Of a stretch of 64,000 bases of DNA, positions 52,161 to 62,107 are shown one piece after another (position 1 is the stretch's first letter; each line of letters begins with the position of its first letter). This DNA is from Fidelibacterota bacterium (GTDB taxonomy: Bacteria > Fidelibacterota > Marinisomatia > SCGC-AAA003-L08 > TS1B11). The translations under genes and the position numbers were made by a program. The stretch spans positions 2,115,642-2,179,641 of the forward strand of contig CP070638.1 of assembly GCA_020354025.1 (NCBI GenBank), in the 5' to 3' direction. A model generated the notes under the pieces. That model was not told the origin of the DNA. It searched no databases and saw only the letters and a program-made list of their open reading frames with translations.

Positions 52161-53492
52161 ATGAAACGAAGCGAGTTTATCAAAGCCAGCACGGTGGCTG
52201 GGCTGGGCATGACTTTTTTCAAGCCCAATCTGGTGTTCGGCCGGGATGACCGGAAGGTAAGGTTGGGCTTTATTGGTGTAGGAGGCCGGGGGACCAGTCA
52301 CCTGCGTCGGGTCCTGAAGCGGGACGATGTGGTAGTAACCAACATCTGTGACATCGATAAGGAGGCCCTCAACCGGGCACGGGACCTGGTGGTTCAGGCT
52401 GGCGGGAAAAAGCCCCGCGGCTTCTCCCGTAATGAAGTGCATTACAGGGATATGGTGGAGCGGGAAGACATGGATGGTATTATCATTTCAACTCCATGGA
52501 AGTGGCACGTACCAATGACGGTGGATACCATGAATGCGGGGAAATATGCCGGATTGGAGGTGCCGGCCGCCGTTACTTTAGACGAATGCTGGCAGCTGGT
52601 GCGGACCTACGAGGCCACCAAAGTGCCCTGCATGATCCTGGAGAACGTCTGCTATCGCCGGGACGTTATGGCCGCGCTGAACATGGTCCGGCAAGGGCTC
52701 TTCGGCGAACTGGTCCATGCTCACTGCGGCTATCAGCACGACCTGCGCGGGATAAAATTCAATCCCGGCGCCGAATTCGGTCCCGACAAGGGGGAAGGTG
52801 AGGCAAAGTGGCGCACGCAGCATTCCATTGACCGGAATGGCGACATCTATCCCACCCACGGAGTGGGTCCGGTGGCTACCATGATGGAAGTCAACCGGGG
52901 CAACCGGTTTGTGCACCTGACCTCCACGGCCACCAAATCGCGGGGGCTGCATAACTACATTGTGGAAAAAGGGGGTGTGGGCCATCCCAACGCCGGGATC
53001 AAATTTACCCTGGGGGACATTGTCACCACGGTCATCAAGACGGCCAGGGGCGAAACGATGGTGGTCAGTCATGATACCAACCTGCCGCGGCCGTATTCCC
53101 TGATGTTTCGCATCCAGGGCACACATGGCCTTTGGCTGAAAGATAACGACTCGATCTACATCGAAGGCCGCAGTCCCGAAGAGCACGAATGGGAATCTTT
53201 TGCAGCCTATCAGGAGGAGTTTGATCATCCGCTGTGGAGGAGGTATGGCGAGCAGGCGGAAGGCGCCGGGCACGGCGGCATGGACTTCTTTGTCACGCAC
53301 GCTTTTATCGAGTCGGTGAAACGGAAGGTCTCGCCACCCCTGGATGTCTATGACGCCGCGGCCTGGAGCGCTATTTCTCCATTATCAGAGCAATCCATTG
53401 CCGAGGGGAGCACACCGATGCAGTTCCCGGACTTCACGCAGGGGAAATGGGAGAACAGGAAGCCGGTCTTCGCACTGGATGATGATTTTTAA
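52161..53492 (+). CDS. Gfo/Idh/MocA-family oxidoreductase, possibly exported
   Basis: 443 residues from the ATG at 52161 (MKRSEFIKASTVAGLGM) after AGAAGGAGAC. The N-terminus looks like a Tat-type leader (SEFIKASTVAGLG), but the twin-arginine is Lys-Arg. The Rossmann motif GFIGVGGRGTSHLR, EKPxxx-like LEVPAAVTLDECWQL and the HxxxD region are as in Gfo/Idh/MocA dehydrogenases; YPTHGVGPVATMME and the later HGGMDFFVTHAFIESV segment match Planctomycetes/Bacteroidetes type secreted members. It would use NAD(P) to oxidise a sugar or related compound. It is co-oriented with the TolB-like gene upstream. Confidence 0.86.
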   Translation: MKRSEFIKASTVAGLGMTFFKPNLVFGRDDRKVRLGFIGVGGRGTSHLRRVLKRDDVVVTNICDIDKEALNRARDLVVQAGGKKPRGFSRNEVHYRDMVEREDMDGIIISTPWKWHVPMTVDTMNAGKYAGLEVPAAVTLDECWQLVRTYEATKVPCMILENVCYRRDVMAALNMVRQGLFGELVHAHCGYQHDLRGIKFNPGAEFGPDKGEGEAKWRTQHSIDRNGDIYPTHGVGPVATMMEVNRGNRFVHLTSTATKSRGLHNYIVEKGGVGHPNAGIKFTLGDIVTTVIKTARGETMVVSHDTNLPRPYSLMFRIQGTHGLWLKDNDSIYIEGRSPEEHEWESFAAYQEEFDHPLWRRYGEQAEGAGHGGMDFFVTHAFIESVKRKVSPPLDVYDAAAWSAISPLSEQSIAEGSTPMQFPDFTQGKWENRKPVFALDDDF

Positions 53493-53561
53493 AAAGGATC
53501 CGCTGAGGGATCGGTCCGTGGCCTGTCCGGGCACCGGAAGGTTTTAGCTCTTCGGCCCCGA

Positions 53562-54290
53562 TTAATACACCGCCAGCAGCTCCCGGAAGGTCGCGGCGTT
53601 CTTAGGTGCGCGTGCGTGGTAGTCGTTATTGAAGAAGGCGTAGAGGGTCCGCCCTTCCAAATGCGGCTTGACCTTCTCGGCCCATGCAGCAAGCTCTTCG
53701 TCGGGGTAGTCGTACTGGTATACCAGGTCCGCAGGGCCGTGGAAGCGCAGGTAGAGGAAGTCGGTAGTGGGGATGATGTCCTCAGGCAGGCCACCCATGC
53801 TGACGGCCACGAAGGCGGCCTGGTACCTGGCCAGGGTATCGGCGGTCTGGTCGTCCCACCAGCTGCCGTGGCGGAACTCAACGGCGTGCCGCACCTGGCC
53901 GGGCAGCAGAGCCAGGAATTCCTCCAGCAGGGGCAGGTCCTGATGCAGGGATGGCGGCAGCTGCCAGAGGATAACCCTCATGGTGCGCAGCTCCAAGGCG
54001 CGATCCAGGAAAGTCTGCAGCGGTTCCCGGCAGTCCCGCAGCTTCTTCAAGTGGGTTATCAGCCGTGATCCCTTGAGTACCAGATGGAAATCGGTTCCCA
54101 GCCGCCGGTTCCAGGCGTTGATCATGTTCTGGGTCGGGAGGCGGTAGAAGGTGGCGTTGACTTCTACCGTATCAAACTGCCGGGCGTAGTAGACTAGCCG
54201 CTCCGGACCTTTGACGTCCTCGGGGTAGAACCGCCCTTGCCAGTCGTCGTAGACCCAGCCGGAGGTACCGATGTGGATGGCTGGCCGCAT
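53562..54290 (-). CDS. DUF72 (YecE-like) protein
   Basis: 242 residues from the ATG at 54290 (MRPAIHIGTSGW); a GTG at 54308 adds six residues. HIGTSGWVYDDWQGRFYP, FDTVEVNATFYRLP, EFRHGSWW, and FFNNDYHARAPKNA are the DUF72 TIM-barrel-like signatures. Length is normal. The function of DUF72 proteins is not settled. It is convergent with the oxidoreductase gene, 69 bases apart. Confidence 0.92.
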   Translation of the reverse strand: MRPAIHIGTSGWVYDDWQGRFYPEDVKGPERLVYYARQFDTVEVNATFYRLPTQNMINAWNRRLGTDFHLVLKGSRLITHLKKLRDCREPLQTFLDRALELRTMRVILWQLPPSLHQDLPLLEEFLALLPGQVRHAVEFRHGSWWDDQTADTLARYQAAFVAVSMGGLPEDIIPTTDFLYLRFHGPADLVYQYDYPDEELAAWAEKVKPHLEGRTLYAFFNNDYHARAPKNAATFRELLAVY

Positions 54291-54434
54291 TACTATCTTA
54301 CCAGGCACTTCCCGTATATTCGGTCTATTGACTTAATTTAAGGTAGCGAATATGCTTTCTCCACCCGGCTTCGTAGAAAGTACTGCCCATCTCCCCGGTC
54401 ATTTCTACCTATATTCCCGCTCCAATAACGGCTA

Positions 54435-56015
54435 ATGCCTGCTCATTTCGACTATATCATAATCGGTTCCGGTTTCGGGGGCTCGGTGGCAGCCCTGAGG
54501 CTGTCGGAGAAGGGTTACCGGGTGGCGGTTATCGAGCAAGGCCGACTTTACCGGCCACACGACTTCCCCAGGACCAACTGGAACCTGCGCAAGTTTCTCT
54601 GGATGCCCAGGTTGGGACTGTACGGTATCCAGGCCATGACGCTGCTGAAGGACGTTTTCATCTTTCACGGTACCGGTGTAGGAGGCGGCAGCCTGGTTTA
54701 CGCCGGCAACCTGCTGATACCGCCCGATGAGGTATTCGAGGATCCTGCCTGGCAGGGAGGAAACTGGCGGGAGAAACTGGCCCCCCATTATGAAACGGCA
54801 CGCAGGATGCTCGGGGTCACCTCGCATGAGGTGATAAGCCCATCCGACGAGCTGCTCAGGGAATGTGCCACCGATGTGGGGAGAGGAGACACCTTCCACG
54901 TCAACGACGTGGGGATCTACTTCGGTGAGGAAGGGGTGACGGTACCCGATCCCTTCTTTGACGGCGAAGGACCGGATCGAACCGGGTGTACCCTATGCGG
55001 TGGGTGCATGGTGGGCTGCCGCTACGGCTCAAAGAACTCCTTGGACTTGAATTATCTCCACCTGGCGGAGAGGCTGGGTGCGGAGATTATCCCCGAAACC
55101 AGGGTCGTTGATGTGAGGCCATCATCAGGAAACAACGGGTATGACGTGATCGCCCGGCGGGTCACAGGATTTCTCAGTCCCCGTAGAGAGTATCACGCTG
55201 AAGGAGTCATCTTCTCGGGTGGCACTCTGGGGACGGTGAAACTTCTCCACCGCTGCAAGGCACGGGATTCGCTGCCGCGCCTTTCCAACCGGTTGGGTAG
55301 TAAGGTACGCACCAACAGCGAGGCGTTCGTCGGTATCCAGGCGCGGGGCAAAGCCGTGGACTACTCCCAGGGTCTGGCCATCGCATCGGGGGTGTATCCC
55401 GACGACGACACCCACATCGAGACGGTGCACTATGCCAAGGGGCAGACCGTCATGTACCTTCTGGGTACCGTGCTCACCGGAGGCGGTAAGCCCTGGCCCC
55501 GGCCTCTGCGATTCCTGAGCAACGTGCTGCTGCATCCGCTCCAATTCCTCGGCGGGTTCTGGCCTTTCGGACGGGCGGAGCGCAGTATCATACTGCTGGT
55601 AATGCAGAAGATCAGCAACTGGCTGCGCCTGGAATACAAGCGGCGCTGGTGGCGATTGGGGAACCGGAGCATGAACTCCAACTGGCACACCCGCCAGCCA
55701 GTGCCCTCTTACATCCCGATAGCCAATGACTTCGCCCGACGCATGGCCGCCAAGGTGAAGGGGGGGCGGAGCTACAGCATTCTGCCGGAGGTGGTGTTCG
55801 ACACCTCGTCCACGGCCCATATCCTGGGAGGCTGCATCATGGCCAAAACGCCTGAAAACGGCGTCACCGACTTTGCTGGTAAAATCCACGGCTACGACAA
55901 CCTCTACGTGGTTGACAGCTCGATTGTAGCGGCCAACCTGGGCGTCAATCCCAGCCTGACCATCACCGCCCTGGCGGAGTATATCATGGCGCAGTTCCCG
56001 GAGAAGCGTGTGTAG
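54435..56015 (+). CDS. GMC oxidoreductase with a four-cysteine motif
   Basis: 526 residues. The FAD motif is FDYIIIGSGFGGSVAALRLSE (GxGxxG 11-16), followed by VGGGSLVYAGNL, typical of cholesterol-oxidase-like GMC enzymes. In the middle, Cys185-x2-Cys188-x2-Cys191-x3-Cys195 (GCTLCGGCMVGC) forms a ferredoxin-like motif that may hold a 4Fe-4S cluster or metal, seen in a subgroup of these enzymes. The C-terminal region has STAHILGGCIMAKT and DSSIVAANLGVNPSLTITALAEYI, completing the fold. It probably oxidises a lipid-like alcohol and passes electrons to a membrane acceptor. No signal peptide. Confidence 0.86.
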   Translation: MPAHFDYIIIGSGFGGSVAALRLSEKGYRVAVIEQGRLYRPHDFPRTNWNLRKFLWMPRLGLYGIQAMTLLKDVFIFHGTGVGGGSLVYAGNLLIPPDEVFEDPAWQGGNWREKLAPHYETARRMLGVTSHEVISPSDELLRECATDVGRGDTFHVNDVGIYFGEEGVTVPDPFFDGEGPDRTGCTLCGGCMVGCRYGSKNSLDLNYLHLAERLGAEIIPETRVVDVRPSSGNNGYDVIARRVTGFLSPRREYHAEGVIFSGGTLGTVKLLHRCKARDSLPRLSNRLGSKVRTNSEAFVGIQARGKAVDYSQGLAIASGVYPDDDTHIETVHYAKGQTVMYLLGTVLTGGGKPWPRPLRFLSNVLLHPLQFLGGFWPFGRAERSIILLVMQKISNWLRLEYKRRWWRLGNRSMNSNWHTRQPVPSYIPIANDFARRMAAKVKGGRSYSILPEVVFDTSSTAHILGGCIMAKTPENGVTDFAGKIHGYDNLYVVDSSIVAANLGVNPSLTITALAEYIMAQFPEKRV

Positions 56016-56187
56016 TCGGCAGTCATCGGCCAATAGCAAATACCTGCTCGCATATCCAGACTCCCACAAAGAATCCCAGCCGCTCATGCCGATCGCCAGG
56101 CACGGTTATAGCCCCACGAGTTTTAAAACTGCATTAAATTACGCGGCAATTTTTTCGTTAACCGATCCGTGAAAGGCAGGTATAATT

Positions 56188-56883
56188 ATGACCGATAAAC
56201 CCGAAATAATATCAGGCAGCGCCTTGGCGGGCATTCTGCTGATTCTTGTAGGATTTTTATTCCTGGTGGAGACCCTGGATATCATGAACCTAGGGCCGCT
56301 CTTTTCTAACTGGTGGCCATTGATCCTGATCGCCATCGGCGTACTGAAATTAAAAGGGAGTGATAAGACAGGTGGTGCGATTATTTTCCTGGTGGGAATC
56401 GCGTTCCTGTCAGCCACACTGGACATTATCAACTGGGGCAGTATCTTCAAGCTCTGGCCGCTGATTCTGGTAGTAATCGGGCTTTCCATCATTATGAAAG
56501 CGAAGGGCAGGAGTTTATGGGGAGTAACATCTTCAAGTGAAACCTCCGAAGATTTTGTTAAATCAAGTGTTATTCTCGGGGGTGTAAATCAAACGGTCAG
56601 TTCCGAAAACTTCAGGGGTGGCGATGTTTCGGCAATCTTTGGAGGTGTTGATCTGGACCTTCGTCAGGTAAGGGTATCCCCGGAGGGATGCGACATGAAT
56701 ATTACCGCCTTGTTTGGCGGGGTGGAGATGATCGTCCCGCCGGACTGGCAGGTATCCGTGTCCGGCACACCAATCCTTGGAGCCATCGAAAACAAGACGA
56801 CCCGGACCGGAAGCGAGCAAGAGGGGAAGAAGGTTAATTGCCGCTGTACGGTCGCATTCGGTGGTGTTGAGATAAAGAACTGA
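56188..56883 (+). CDS. LiaF/LiaI-like membrane protein
   Basis: 231 residues. The first 110 residues are two DUF5668 (LiaI/LiaF-TM) units: GILLILVGFLFLVETL, WWPLILIAIGVLKL and a second pair (IFLVGIAFLSATLDI, LWPLILVVIGLSII), each with a WPL motif. The C-terminal half is a cell-wall-active antibiotic response (LiaF C-terminal) beta-solenoid: SSVILGGVNQTVSS, GDVSAIFGGVDLDLR, ALFGGVEMIVPPDW and CTVAFGGVEIKN. In other bacteria LiaF tunes envelope-stress two-component systems; none is adjacent here. Confidence 0.87.
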   Translation: MTDKPEIISGSALAGILLILVGFLFLVETLDIMNLGPLFSNWWPLILIAIGVLKLKGSDKTGGAIIFLVGIAFLSATLDIINWGSIFKLWPLILVVIGLSIIMKAKGRSLWGVTSSSETSEDFVKSSVILGGVNQTVSSENFRGGDVSAIFGGVDLDLRQVRVSPEGCDMNITALFGGVEMIVPPDWQVSVSGTPILGAIENKTTRTGSEQEGKKVNCRCTVAFGGVEIKN

Positions 56884-57075
56884 CCGTCTGCCATACTGGA
56901 GGGCCTGATGGTCCTCGCCCCGGTCTCAACCACTTGCCGGATTGACAACCTCAGGGCGAACCTCAAGCCACCAGAGCTTGCATGCGTTGGGGGGGGCGTT
57001 GCGACATCCATGCTGCATACCTGACGATTTGACCTTATATTAAGCCGCAACCACCAGCTGCGTGGATTGTACATA

Positions 57076-58521
57076 ATGCCAGATCCAGCCTCTAAACCAG
57101 CTGCGTTGATTCAAACTCTCAAGCACAGACTGCTGCCAACAGTGGGGATGGTAGCGATCGCTATTGTCATCTGGCTGGTTCCCGCTCCTGGCGGTGTCGA
57201 CCAAAAGGCGTGGCACCTGCTGGCAATCTTTGTGGCCACAATTGTGGGTCTCATCGTTAAGCCTTTCCCTATGGGGGCGGTGGCCATGCTGGGCATTACA
57301 GCCACTGCTCTCACGGGCACTCTCACCATCACCGAAGCATTGAGCGGATTCGGCAACCGGGTCATCTGGCTCATCGTAATAGCCTTTTTCATATCGCGCG
57401 GGTTTATCAAGACCGGCCTGGGAGCCCGGATTGCCTACCTGTTTATGGCAGCCGTGGGGAAGAAGTCGCTTGGCCTGGCGTACAGTATGGTAGCTACCGA
57501 TCTGGTACTGGCACCAGCCATTCCCAGCAACACCGCCCGTGCCGGTGGGGTGATCTTCCCGGTGCTCAGGTCGGTTGCCAGGGCTTATGGCAGTGAGCCC
57601 GATGATGGTACTGCCCGCCGGATAGGCGCATTCCTGGTCAAGACCTCCTTCCAGGCCACGATCGTTACCAGCGCCATGTTCCTGACGGCCATGGCGGCCA
57701 ATCCGCTGGCGGTTGAGCTAGCGGGTGGACTGGGAGTAGAAATCACCTGGGGGATATGGGCTCTAGCCGCGTCGGTCCCCGGCCTCGCCAGCCTGACGGT
57801 GGTGCCCTGGCTCGTCTACCGGCTATACCCCCCTGAGATCAAAGAGACCCCCGCCGCCGCGCAAATGGCCAGGGAGAAACTAGCGGCGATGGGGAAAATG
57901 AAACCTGGTGAAATGACCATGCTGGGGACTTTCATCCTGCTGCTGATATTGTGGATATTCGGCGGGAATTTGGGTATCCATCCCACCACGGCGGCATTGG
58001 CCGGTCTGAGTATCCTGCTGATCAGTGGTGCCTTAACCTGGAATGACATCATTACTGAAAAGGGAGCCTGGAACACTCTAGTCTGGTTTGCGGCGCTGGT
58101 GATGATGGCCAGTTATCTGAACACGCTGGGGCTGATCCCCTGGTTTGGTGATACAGTCGGCGCGGCTGTTGGCGGTATCGGTTGGATCTCGGCCTTTCTG
58201 GTTTTAAGCCTGGTATATTTCTACAGCCATTATTTCTTCGCCAGCAACACGGCTCATGTCAGTTCGATGTACGCCGCGTTTCTGGCGGTGGCAATTGCTG
58301 TTGGCACGCCGCCGGTGTTAGCGGCCCTGGTGCTGGCTTTTTTCAGCAACCTGTTCAGCAGCATGACCCACTATGGCACCGGGCCGGCTCCGGTGCTGTT
58401 TGGCTCGGGCTATGTCGAGATGGGTGTATGGTGGAAACTGGGGGGGCTTATCAGCGTGGTCAATATCATTATCTGGATGGGGCTCGGTGGTCTGTGGTGG
58501 AAGGTTTTGGGGCTATGGTAA
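57076..58521 (+). CDS. DASS-family sodium/dicarboxylate-type symporter
   Basis: 481 residues from the ATG at 57076; a TTG at 57067 is an alternative. It has about 12 hydrophobic segments and the SNTA-type motifs of the divalent-anion:sodium symporter (SLC13) family: PAIPSNTARAGG early and FFASNTAHVSSMY late, the two halves of the inverted-repeat substrate site. It should import a di- or tricarboxylate with sodium. The molybdenum hydroxylase genes begin 97 bases further on, same strand. Confidence 0.9.
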   Translation: MPDPASKPAALIQTLKHRLLPTVGMVAIAIVIWLVPAPGGVDQKAWHLLAIFVATIVGLIVKPFPMGAVAMLGITATALTGTLTITEALSGFGNRVIWLIVIAFFISRGFIKTGLGARIAYLFMAAVGKKSLGLAYSMVATDLVLAPAIPSNTARAGGVIFPVLRSVARAYGSEPDDGTARRIGAFLVKTSFQATIVTSAMFLTAMAANPLAVELAGGLGVEITWGIWALAASVPGLASLTVVPWLVYRLYPPEIKETPAAAQMAREKLAAMGKMKPGEMTMLGTFILLLILWIFGGNLGIHPTTAALAGLSILLISGALTWNDIITEKGAWNTLVWFAALVMMASYLNTLGLIPWFGDTVGAAVGGIGWISAFLVLSLVYFYSHYFFASNTAHVSSMYAAFLAVAIAVGTPPVLAALVLAFFSNLFSSMTHYGTGPAPVLFGSGYVEMGVWWKLGGLISVVNIIIWMGLGGLWWKVLGLW

Positions 58522-58618
58522 ATCTACGATATATCCACAATAAGACCGCAGCATGAATTAAATTGACTACCACCCTGTACCAGGGAAAATGACGATCTAA
58601 ACGTCAGGAGGGTTTCAA

Positions 58619-59077
58619 ATGGCTCAGATAGCTTTCACAATCAATGGCCAGCCTAAGTCGTTGGAGCTGGATCCGGCCACCAGATTACTCTGGGTTATCA
58701 GGGATACTCTCGGTCTGACAGGCACCAAGTACAGCTGTGGAATGTCCCTGTGTGGATCCTGTACGGTACACAAGGATGGTGAGGCCATCCGCTCATGTAC
58801 TACGCCGGTCTCAGCTGTGGCGGGCAGCGAGATAACAACTATCGAGGGCCTGTCCGCTGACCTGAGTCACCCACTGCAGCGGGCCTGGATCGAGGAGGAG
58901 GTATCCCAGTGTGGGTATTGCCAGCCGGGCCAGATCATGATTGCAGCGGCTCTCCTGGCCAAGAAACGCCGGCCCTCCGACCGGGACATTGACACCACCA
59001 TGTCCCGTGCTCTCTGCCGGTGTGGAACGTATCAACGAATCCGGCGGGCAATCCACCGGGCGGCCCGGGAGGTGTGA
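58619..59077 (+). CDS. 2Fe-2S subunit of a molybdenum hydroxylase (IorA/CoxS-like)
   Basis: 152 residues with eight cysteines in the two-cluster arrangement: plant-type cluster Cys40, Cys45, Cys48, Cys60 ([14 protein letters not shown]) and a second, helical-domain cluster Cys98, Cys101, Cys133, Cys135 (CGYCQPGQ and CRCGTY). It passes electrons from the molybdenum subunit encoded next. A very strong AGGAGGG site precedes the ATG. It ends one base before the ATG of the large subunit, so the two are translationally coupled. Confidence 0.93.
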   Translation: MAQIAFTINGQPKSLELDPATRLLWVIRDTLGLTGTKYSCGMSLCGSCTVHKDGEAIRSCTTPVSAVAGSEITTIEGLSADLSHPLQRAWIEEEVSQCGYCQPGQIMIAAALLAKKRRPSDRDIDTTMSRALCRCGTYQRIRRAIHRAAREV

Positions 59078-59078
59078 A

Positions 59079-61190
59079 ATGACAGCGAAAACAACTATCA
59101 GCAGAGGTGATTTTCTTAAGGTTTCAACCGCGGCAGGGACCGGCCTAGCCCTCGCTTTTCATCTCCCCTTATTGGATAAGCTGACGGCAGCCCAGGCACT
59201 CGACGGTTTCGAACCTAACGTGTGGGTGAGTATTGATACATCAGGTACGGTAGCCATCACCATGCACCGCAGCGAGCTGGGGCAGAAAGTCTGGACCACC
59301 CTTCCCATGATCCTGGCGGAGGAGCTGGAAGCGGACTGGTCGAGAGTCCAGGTAAAGCAGGGTCACTTTAACCCGGCCTACGGTGGCCAGAGTACCGGTG
59401 GCAGCGCCAGTGTCCGCACCAGCTATGACAAGCTCCGCCGAGCTGGCGCAACAGCCAGGGAGATGCTCATTACAGCCGCCGCCCAGACCTGGGATGTTGA
59501 CCGGAGCAGCTGCCGTGCGGAAAACGGCGCCGTCATCCACGATCCCACCAACCGGAAACTTAGCTATGGGGAGTTGGTGGAAACGGCCGCCAGGCTGCCG
59601 GTGCCCGAGGAAGTCTCCCTGAAAGATCCCAAAGACTTCAAGATCATCGGGAAATCCATGAAAAGCCTGAATGCCGCGTCAATGGTTGACGGCAGCGCCC
59701 TCTTTGGAACCGATTTCAAGCTCCCGGGAATGCTGACCGCCGTGGTGTTCCGCTGCCCGGTATTCGGCGGCAAGGTAGCAAGCTACGATGATTCGGGCGC
59801 CAGGGCTGTTCCAGGAGTCCGCCACGTGACCCAGATTTCCAGCGGAGTGGCGGTAGTGGCCGATGACACCTGGTCGGCACTGCAAGGGCGTGAGGCTCTA
59901 AAAGTCACCTGGGATGAAGGCCCCAATGCCAGTCTGAGCAGTGAAGATATCTCCAGGACGCTAGCAGATGCGGCTCAATCAGAGGGAACGGCCCAGCGTG
60001 AGGAGGGAGACGCCCAGGCGGCGCTGGATGGAGCAGCGAAAAAGTTGGATGCGGTTTACGAGGTGCCTTACCTGGACCACGCCACGATGGAGCCTCTGAA
60101 CTGTACCGCCCGGATGGGTAACGGCTCATGCGAAATCTGGGTATCCACGCAGAATCCAGGCGAAGCCCATGAAGCTGCTATGGAAATCACCGGACTATCC
60201 GCCGAGGCCATTAAGGTTCATACCCTGCTGTCGGGTGGTGGTTTTGGACGGCGCCTGGCGGATGACTTTGTAAGGGATGCGGTGGAGGTTGCCAAGGTTC
60301 TCGACGTACCAGTAAAAGTAATCCGTACCCGGGATGAAAACATTCAGCATGGCCTCTACCGGCCTGCCAGCTATCATCATATTCAGGGTGGACTGGACCG
60401 CAAAGGCCAACCGGTGGCCTGGATTCACCATGTTTCTGGTCCCGCAGATTCCAGCTTCAGCGTATCTGCAGACTCTCCCAATTATGGGATTGACATGGCC
60501 TACGCCATCCCTAACGTCTACGTTGACATGACTACGTCCGATATACCAGTTCCTACGGGTCCCTGGCGGTCGGTGGCCAACACCCAAATTGCGTTCGTGA
60601 ATGAGTCGTTCATCGATGAGCTGGCCCATGCCGCCGGGAAAGATCCCTACGAATTCCGCCGGACGCTGATAAAAGAAGCTCATCCCCGACTACTGGGTGT
60701 ATTGGATCTGGCAGCGGAGAAGGCCGGTTGGGGTAAACGTCGACGGGGTCGCTACCAGGGGATCGCCGTTCACGGATGTTTCCGCAGTTACGCGGCTCTA
60801 GTGGCGGAAGTCTCAGTAAACCGGCGGGGCGAAATCAAGGTTCACAAGATGGTATGCGCTATTGACTGCGGCACAGTCATCAATCCCGACGGCGTCAAGT
60901 CTCAGGTTGAAGGAGGCATTGTCCTAGCGCTAACCGCCGCCCTGCATGGGGCCATCACGCTTAAGAACGGGCGGGTGCAGCAGAGCAATTTCCACAATTA
61001 CAAGCTACTGACCATGCGGGAGATGCCGGTAGTGGAAGCTCACATCTTACCCAGCAATGAGCCTCCAACCGGGGTAGGTGAACCGCCGGTGCCTCCAACC
61101 CCGCCAGCGCTGACCAACGCCATCTTCGCGGCCACAGGCAAGCGAATCCGGCGGCTGCCCGTTGATACCGGGGAGCTGAAGCGGGGATAA
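59079..61190 (+). CDS. Molybdopterin-binding large subunit (IorB-like isoquinoline 1-oxidoreductase family)
   Basis: 703 residues from the ATG at 59079, one base after the small-subunit stop; a longer frame to 58941 overlaps that gene. The N-terminus ([21 protein letters not shown]) is Tat-like but has Arg-Gly instead of twin Arg. It is a single-chain large subunit: [11 protein letters not shown], a hinge ([19 protein letters not shown]), [12 protein letters not shown] (molybdopterin region), and [21 protein letters not shown] with the catalytic Glu near the end. These oxidise N-heterocycles or aldehydes by hydroxylation. The substrate is not evident. Maturation genes are not in the window. 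Confidence 0.9.
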   Translation: MTAKTTISRGDFLKVSTAAGTGLALAFHLPLLDKLTAAQALDGFEPNVWVSIDTSGTVAITMHRSELGQKVWTTLPMILAEELEADWSRVQVKQGHFNPAYGGQSTGGSASVRTSYDKLRRAGATAREMLITAAAQTWDVDRSSCRAENGAVIHDPTNRKLSYGELVETAARLPVPEEVSLKDPKDFKIIGKSMKSLNAASMVDGSALFGTDFKLPGMLTAVVFRCPVFGGKVASYDDSGARAVPGVRHVTQISSGVAVVADDTWSALQGREALKVTWDEGPNASLSSEDISRTLADAAQSEGTAQREEGDAQAALDGAAKKLDAVYEVPYLDHATMEPLNCTARMGNGSCEIWVSTQNPGEAHEAAMEITGLSAEAIKVHTLLSGGGFGRRLADDFVRDAVEVAKVLDVPVKVIRTRDENIQHGLYRPASYHHIQGGLDRKGQPVAWIHHVSGPADSSFSVSADSPNYGIDMAYAIPNVYVDMTTSDIPVPTGPWRSVANTQIAFVNESFIDELAHAAGKDPYEFRRTLIKEAHPRLLGVLDLAAEKAGWGKRRRGRYQGIAVHGCFRSYAALVAEVSVNRRGEIKVHKMVCAIDCGTVINPDGVKSQVEGGIVLALTAALHGAITLKNGRVQQSNFHNYKLLTMREMPVVEAHILPSNEPPTGVGEPPVPPTPPALTNAIFAATGKRIRRLPVDTGELKRG

Positions 61191-61656
61191 TCAAGCCGGG
61201 TAAGTGCGGAAGTGATGAAGCATATAACAGCGCCCGATGTGAGCGTGCGCAACTCGGTGATTGATTTAAGAGGTCGGTCCTTTTAAAAAAGGAGTGTCTT
61301 GCCACTCATTTTTCAGCAGACTGGATAGAATACTCTCGCTCGAAATCTGATCTGTCATTTCCATACGCCAGTAATAAAAAAGATGCAAATGGAAATAACA
61401 TAATCAACCTGGAATTCCCTTTTCGTGCACGAAAACTGGAATAATTCATTATGAAAACACGTGCAGAATGAGGTAGTTACTCATGACACAGTCGATAAAT
61501 AATTCTATATGATATGTGGATTTCTTAACCATTTTTAAAACTCAATAAATGAGTCAATTGAGCTCACATTGAATAATACTTAGTAATTGCATTTTCTTGA
61601 ATTAGTATTTAACGTTCCGCGAATCTTTCAAGTAACCAAATAGAGGTAATAAATCC
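61191..61656. other. AT-rich intergenic region
   Basis: 466 bases, clearly AT-richer than the neighbouring genes, with one extended palindrome (61414-61442). A ribosome binding site (AGAGGTAATAAATCC) precedes the gene at 61657. No terminator with T tract was seen directly after the molybdenum subunit. Confidence 0.5.
61414..61442. promoter_or_regulatory. Extended palindrome
   Basis: The 16-base perfect palindrome TTTTCGTGCACGAAAA (61420-61435) is flanked by ATTCC and GGAAT, extending the symmetry to 29 bases with one unpaired base. It is a candidate operator about 215 bases upstream of the gene at 61657. Confidence 0.5.
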
Positions 61657-62013
61657 ATGCCATTCGAGAAATTTGTACCGGCAAAAAAACGGGGAGCTGC
61701 ACCAAAACCACCGGAAGTAAAGGTGCTGAAAGGTGGCCAGATTTCCCTCAACTCTGCAGCTTACCAGCAGTTTTTAAAAGGGGCGACTCACATAGAGCTT
61801 TTTTATGATCCCTCTTCAAAAAAAATCGGGTTGCAGCCTAAAAAGTACAAGACCAAAGCGGCCTTCAAGCTTCGCGCCGTGGGCAAGAACAAGTCAACCT
61901 ATCGTGTAAATGCCAAGCCGCTGATTGAGCATTACAGCATAAAACTGAGCGCAAAAGTTTCGGCAACGCCATCGTGGAACAGTGATCATAATCTACTGGA
62001 ATTGACATTGTAG
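61657..62013 (+). CDS. Small basic protein of unknown function
   Basis: 118 residues, basic at both ends (FEKFVPAKKRGAAPKPP and KPKKYKTKAAFKLRAV). The core alternates strands (VKVLKGGQISLNSAAYQQF, THIELFYDPSSKKIGLQP) and looks like a small beta-sheet domain, compatible with a nucleic-acid-binding or SpoVT/AbrB-like fold, but no motif settles this. It has a good ribosome binding site and a strong terminator right behind it, and its upstream region is AT-rich with a palindrome, so it is probably a single regulated gene. Not recognised. Confidence 0.7.
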   Translation: MPFEKFVPAKKRGAAPKPPEVKVLKGGQISLNSAAYQQFLKGATHIELFYDPSSKKIGLQPKKYKTKAAFKLRAVGKNKSTYRVNAKPLIEHYSIKLSAKVSATPSWNSDHNLLELTL

Positions 62014-62031
62014 GGATTGCCCGAAAGTGAT

Positions 62032-62064
62032 GAAAAAAAGGACGACGATTCGTCCTTTTTTTTC
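62032..62064 (+). terminator. Intrinsic terminator, probably bidirectional
   Basis: AAAAAAAGGACGA-CGA-TTCGTCCTTTTTTTT is symmetrical with A tracts on one side and T tracts on the other, so it can end both the small-protein gene and the convergent rfbA transcript. Confidence 0.88.
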
Positions 62065-62107
62065 GCCCTGAACTCCAAATCAGCGTTGATGCTATTGGTA
62101 TAGCTGT

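Noticed and set aside
52578-53300. 240-codon minus-strand frame opposite the Gfo/Idh/MocA gene
   Set aside because: Antisense shadow of a strongly supported gene with no family of its own.
55125-56087. 320-codon minus-strand open frame opposite the GMC oxidoreductase
   Set aside because: It mirrors a gene with clear FAD and C-terminal motifs, and its own translation has no family.
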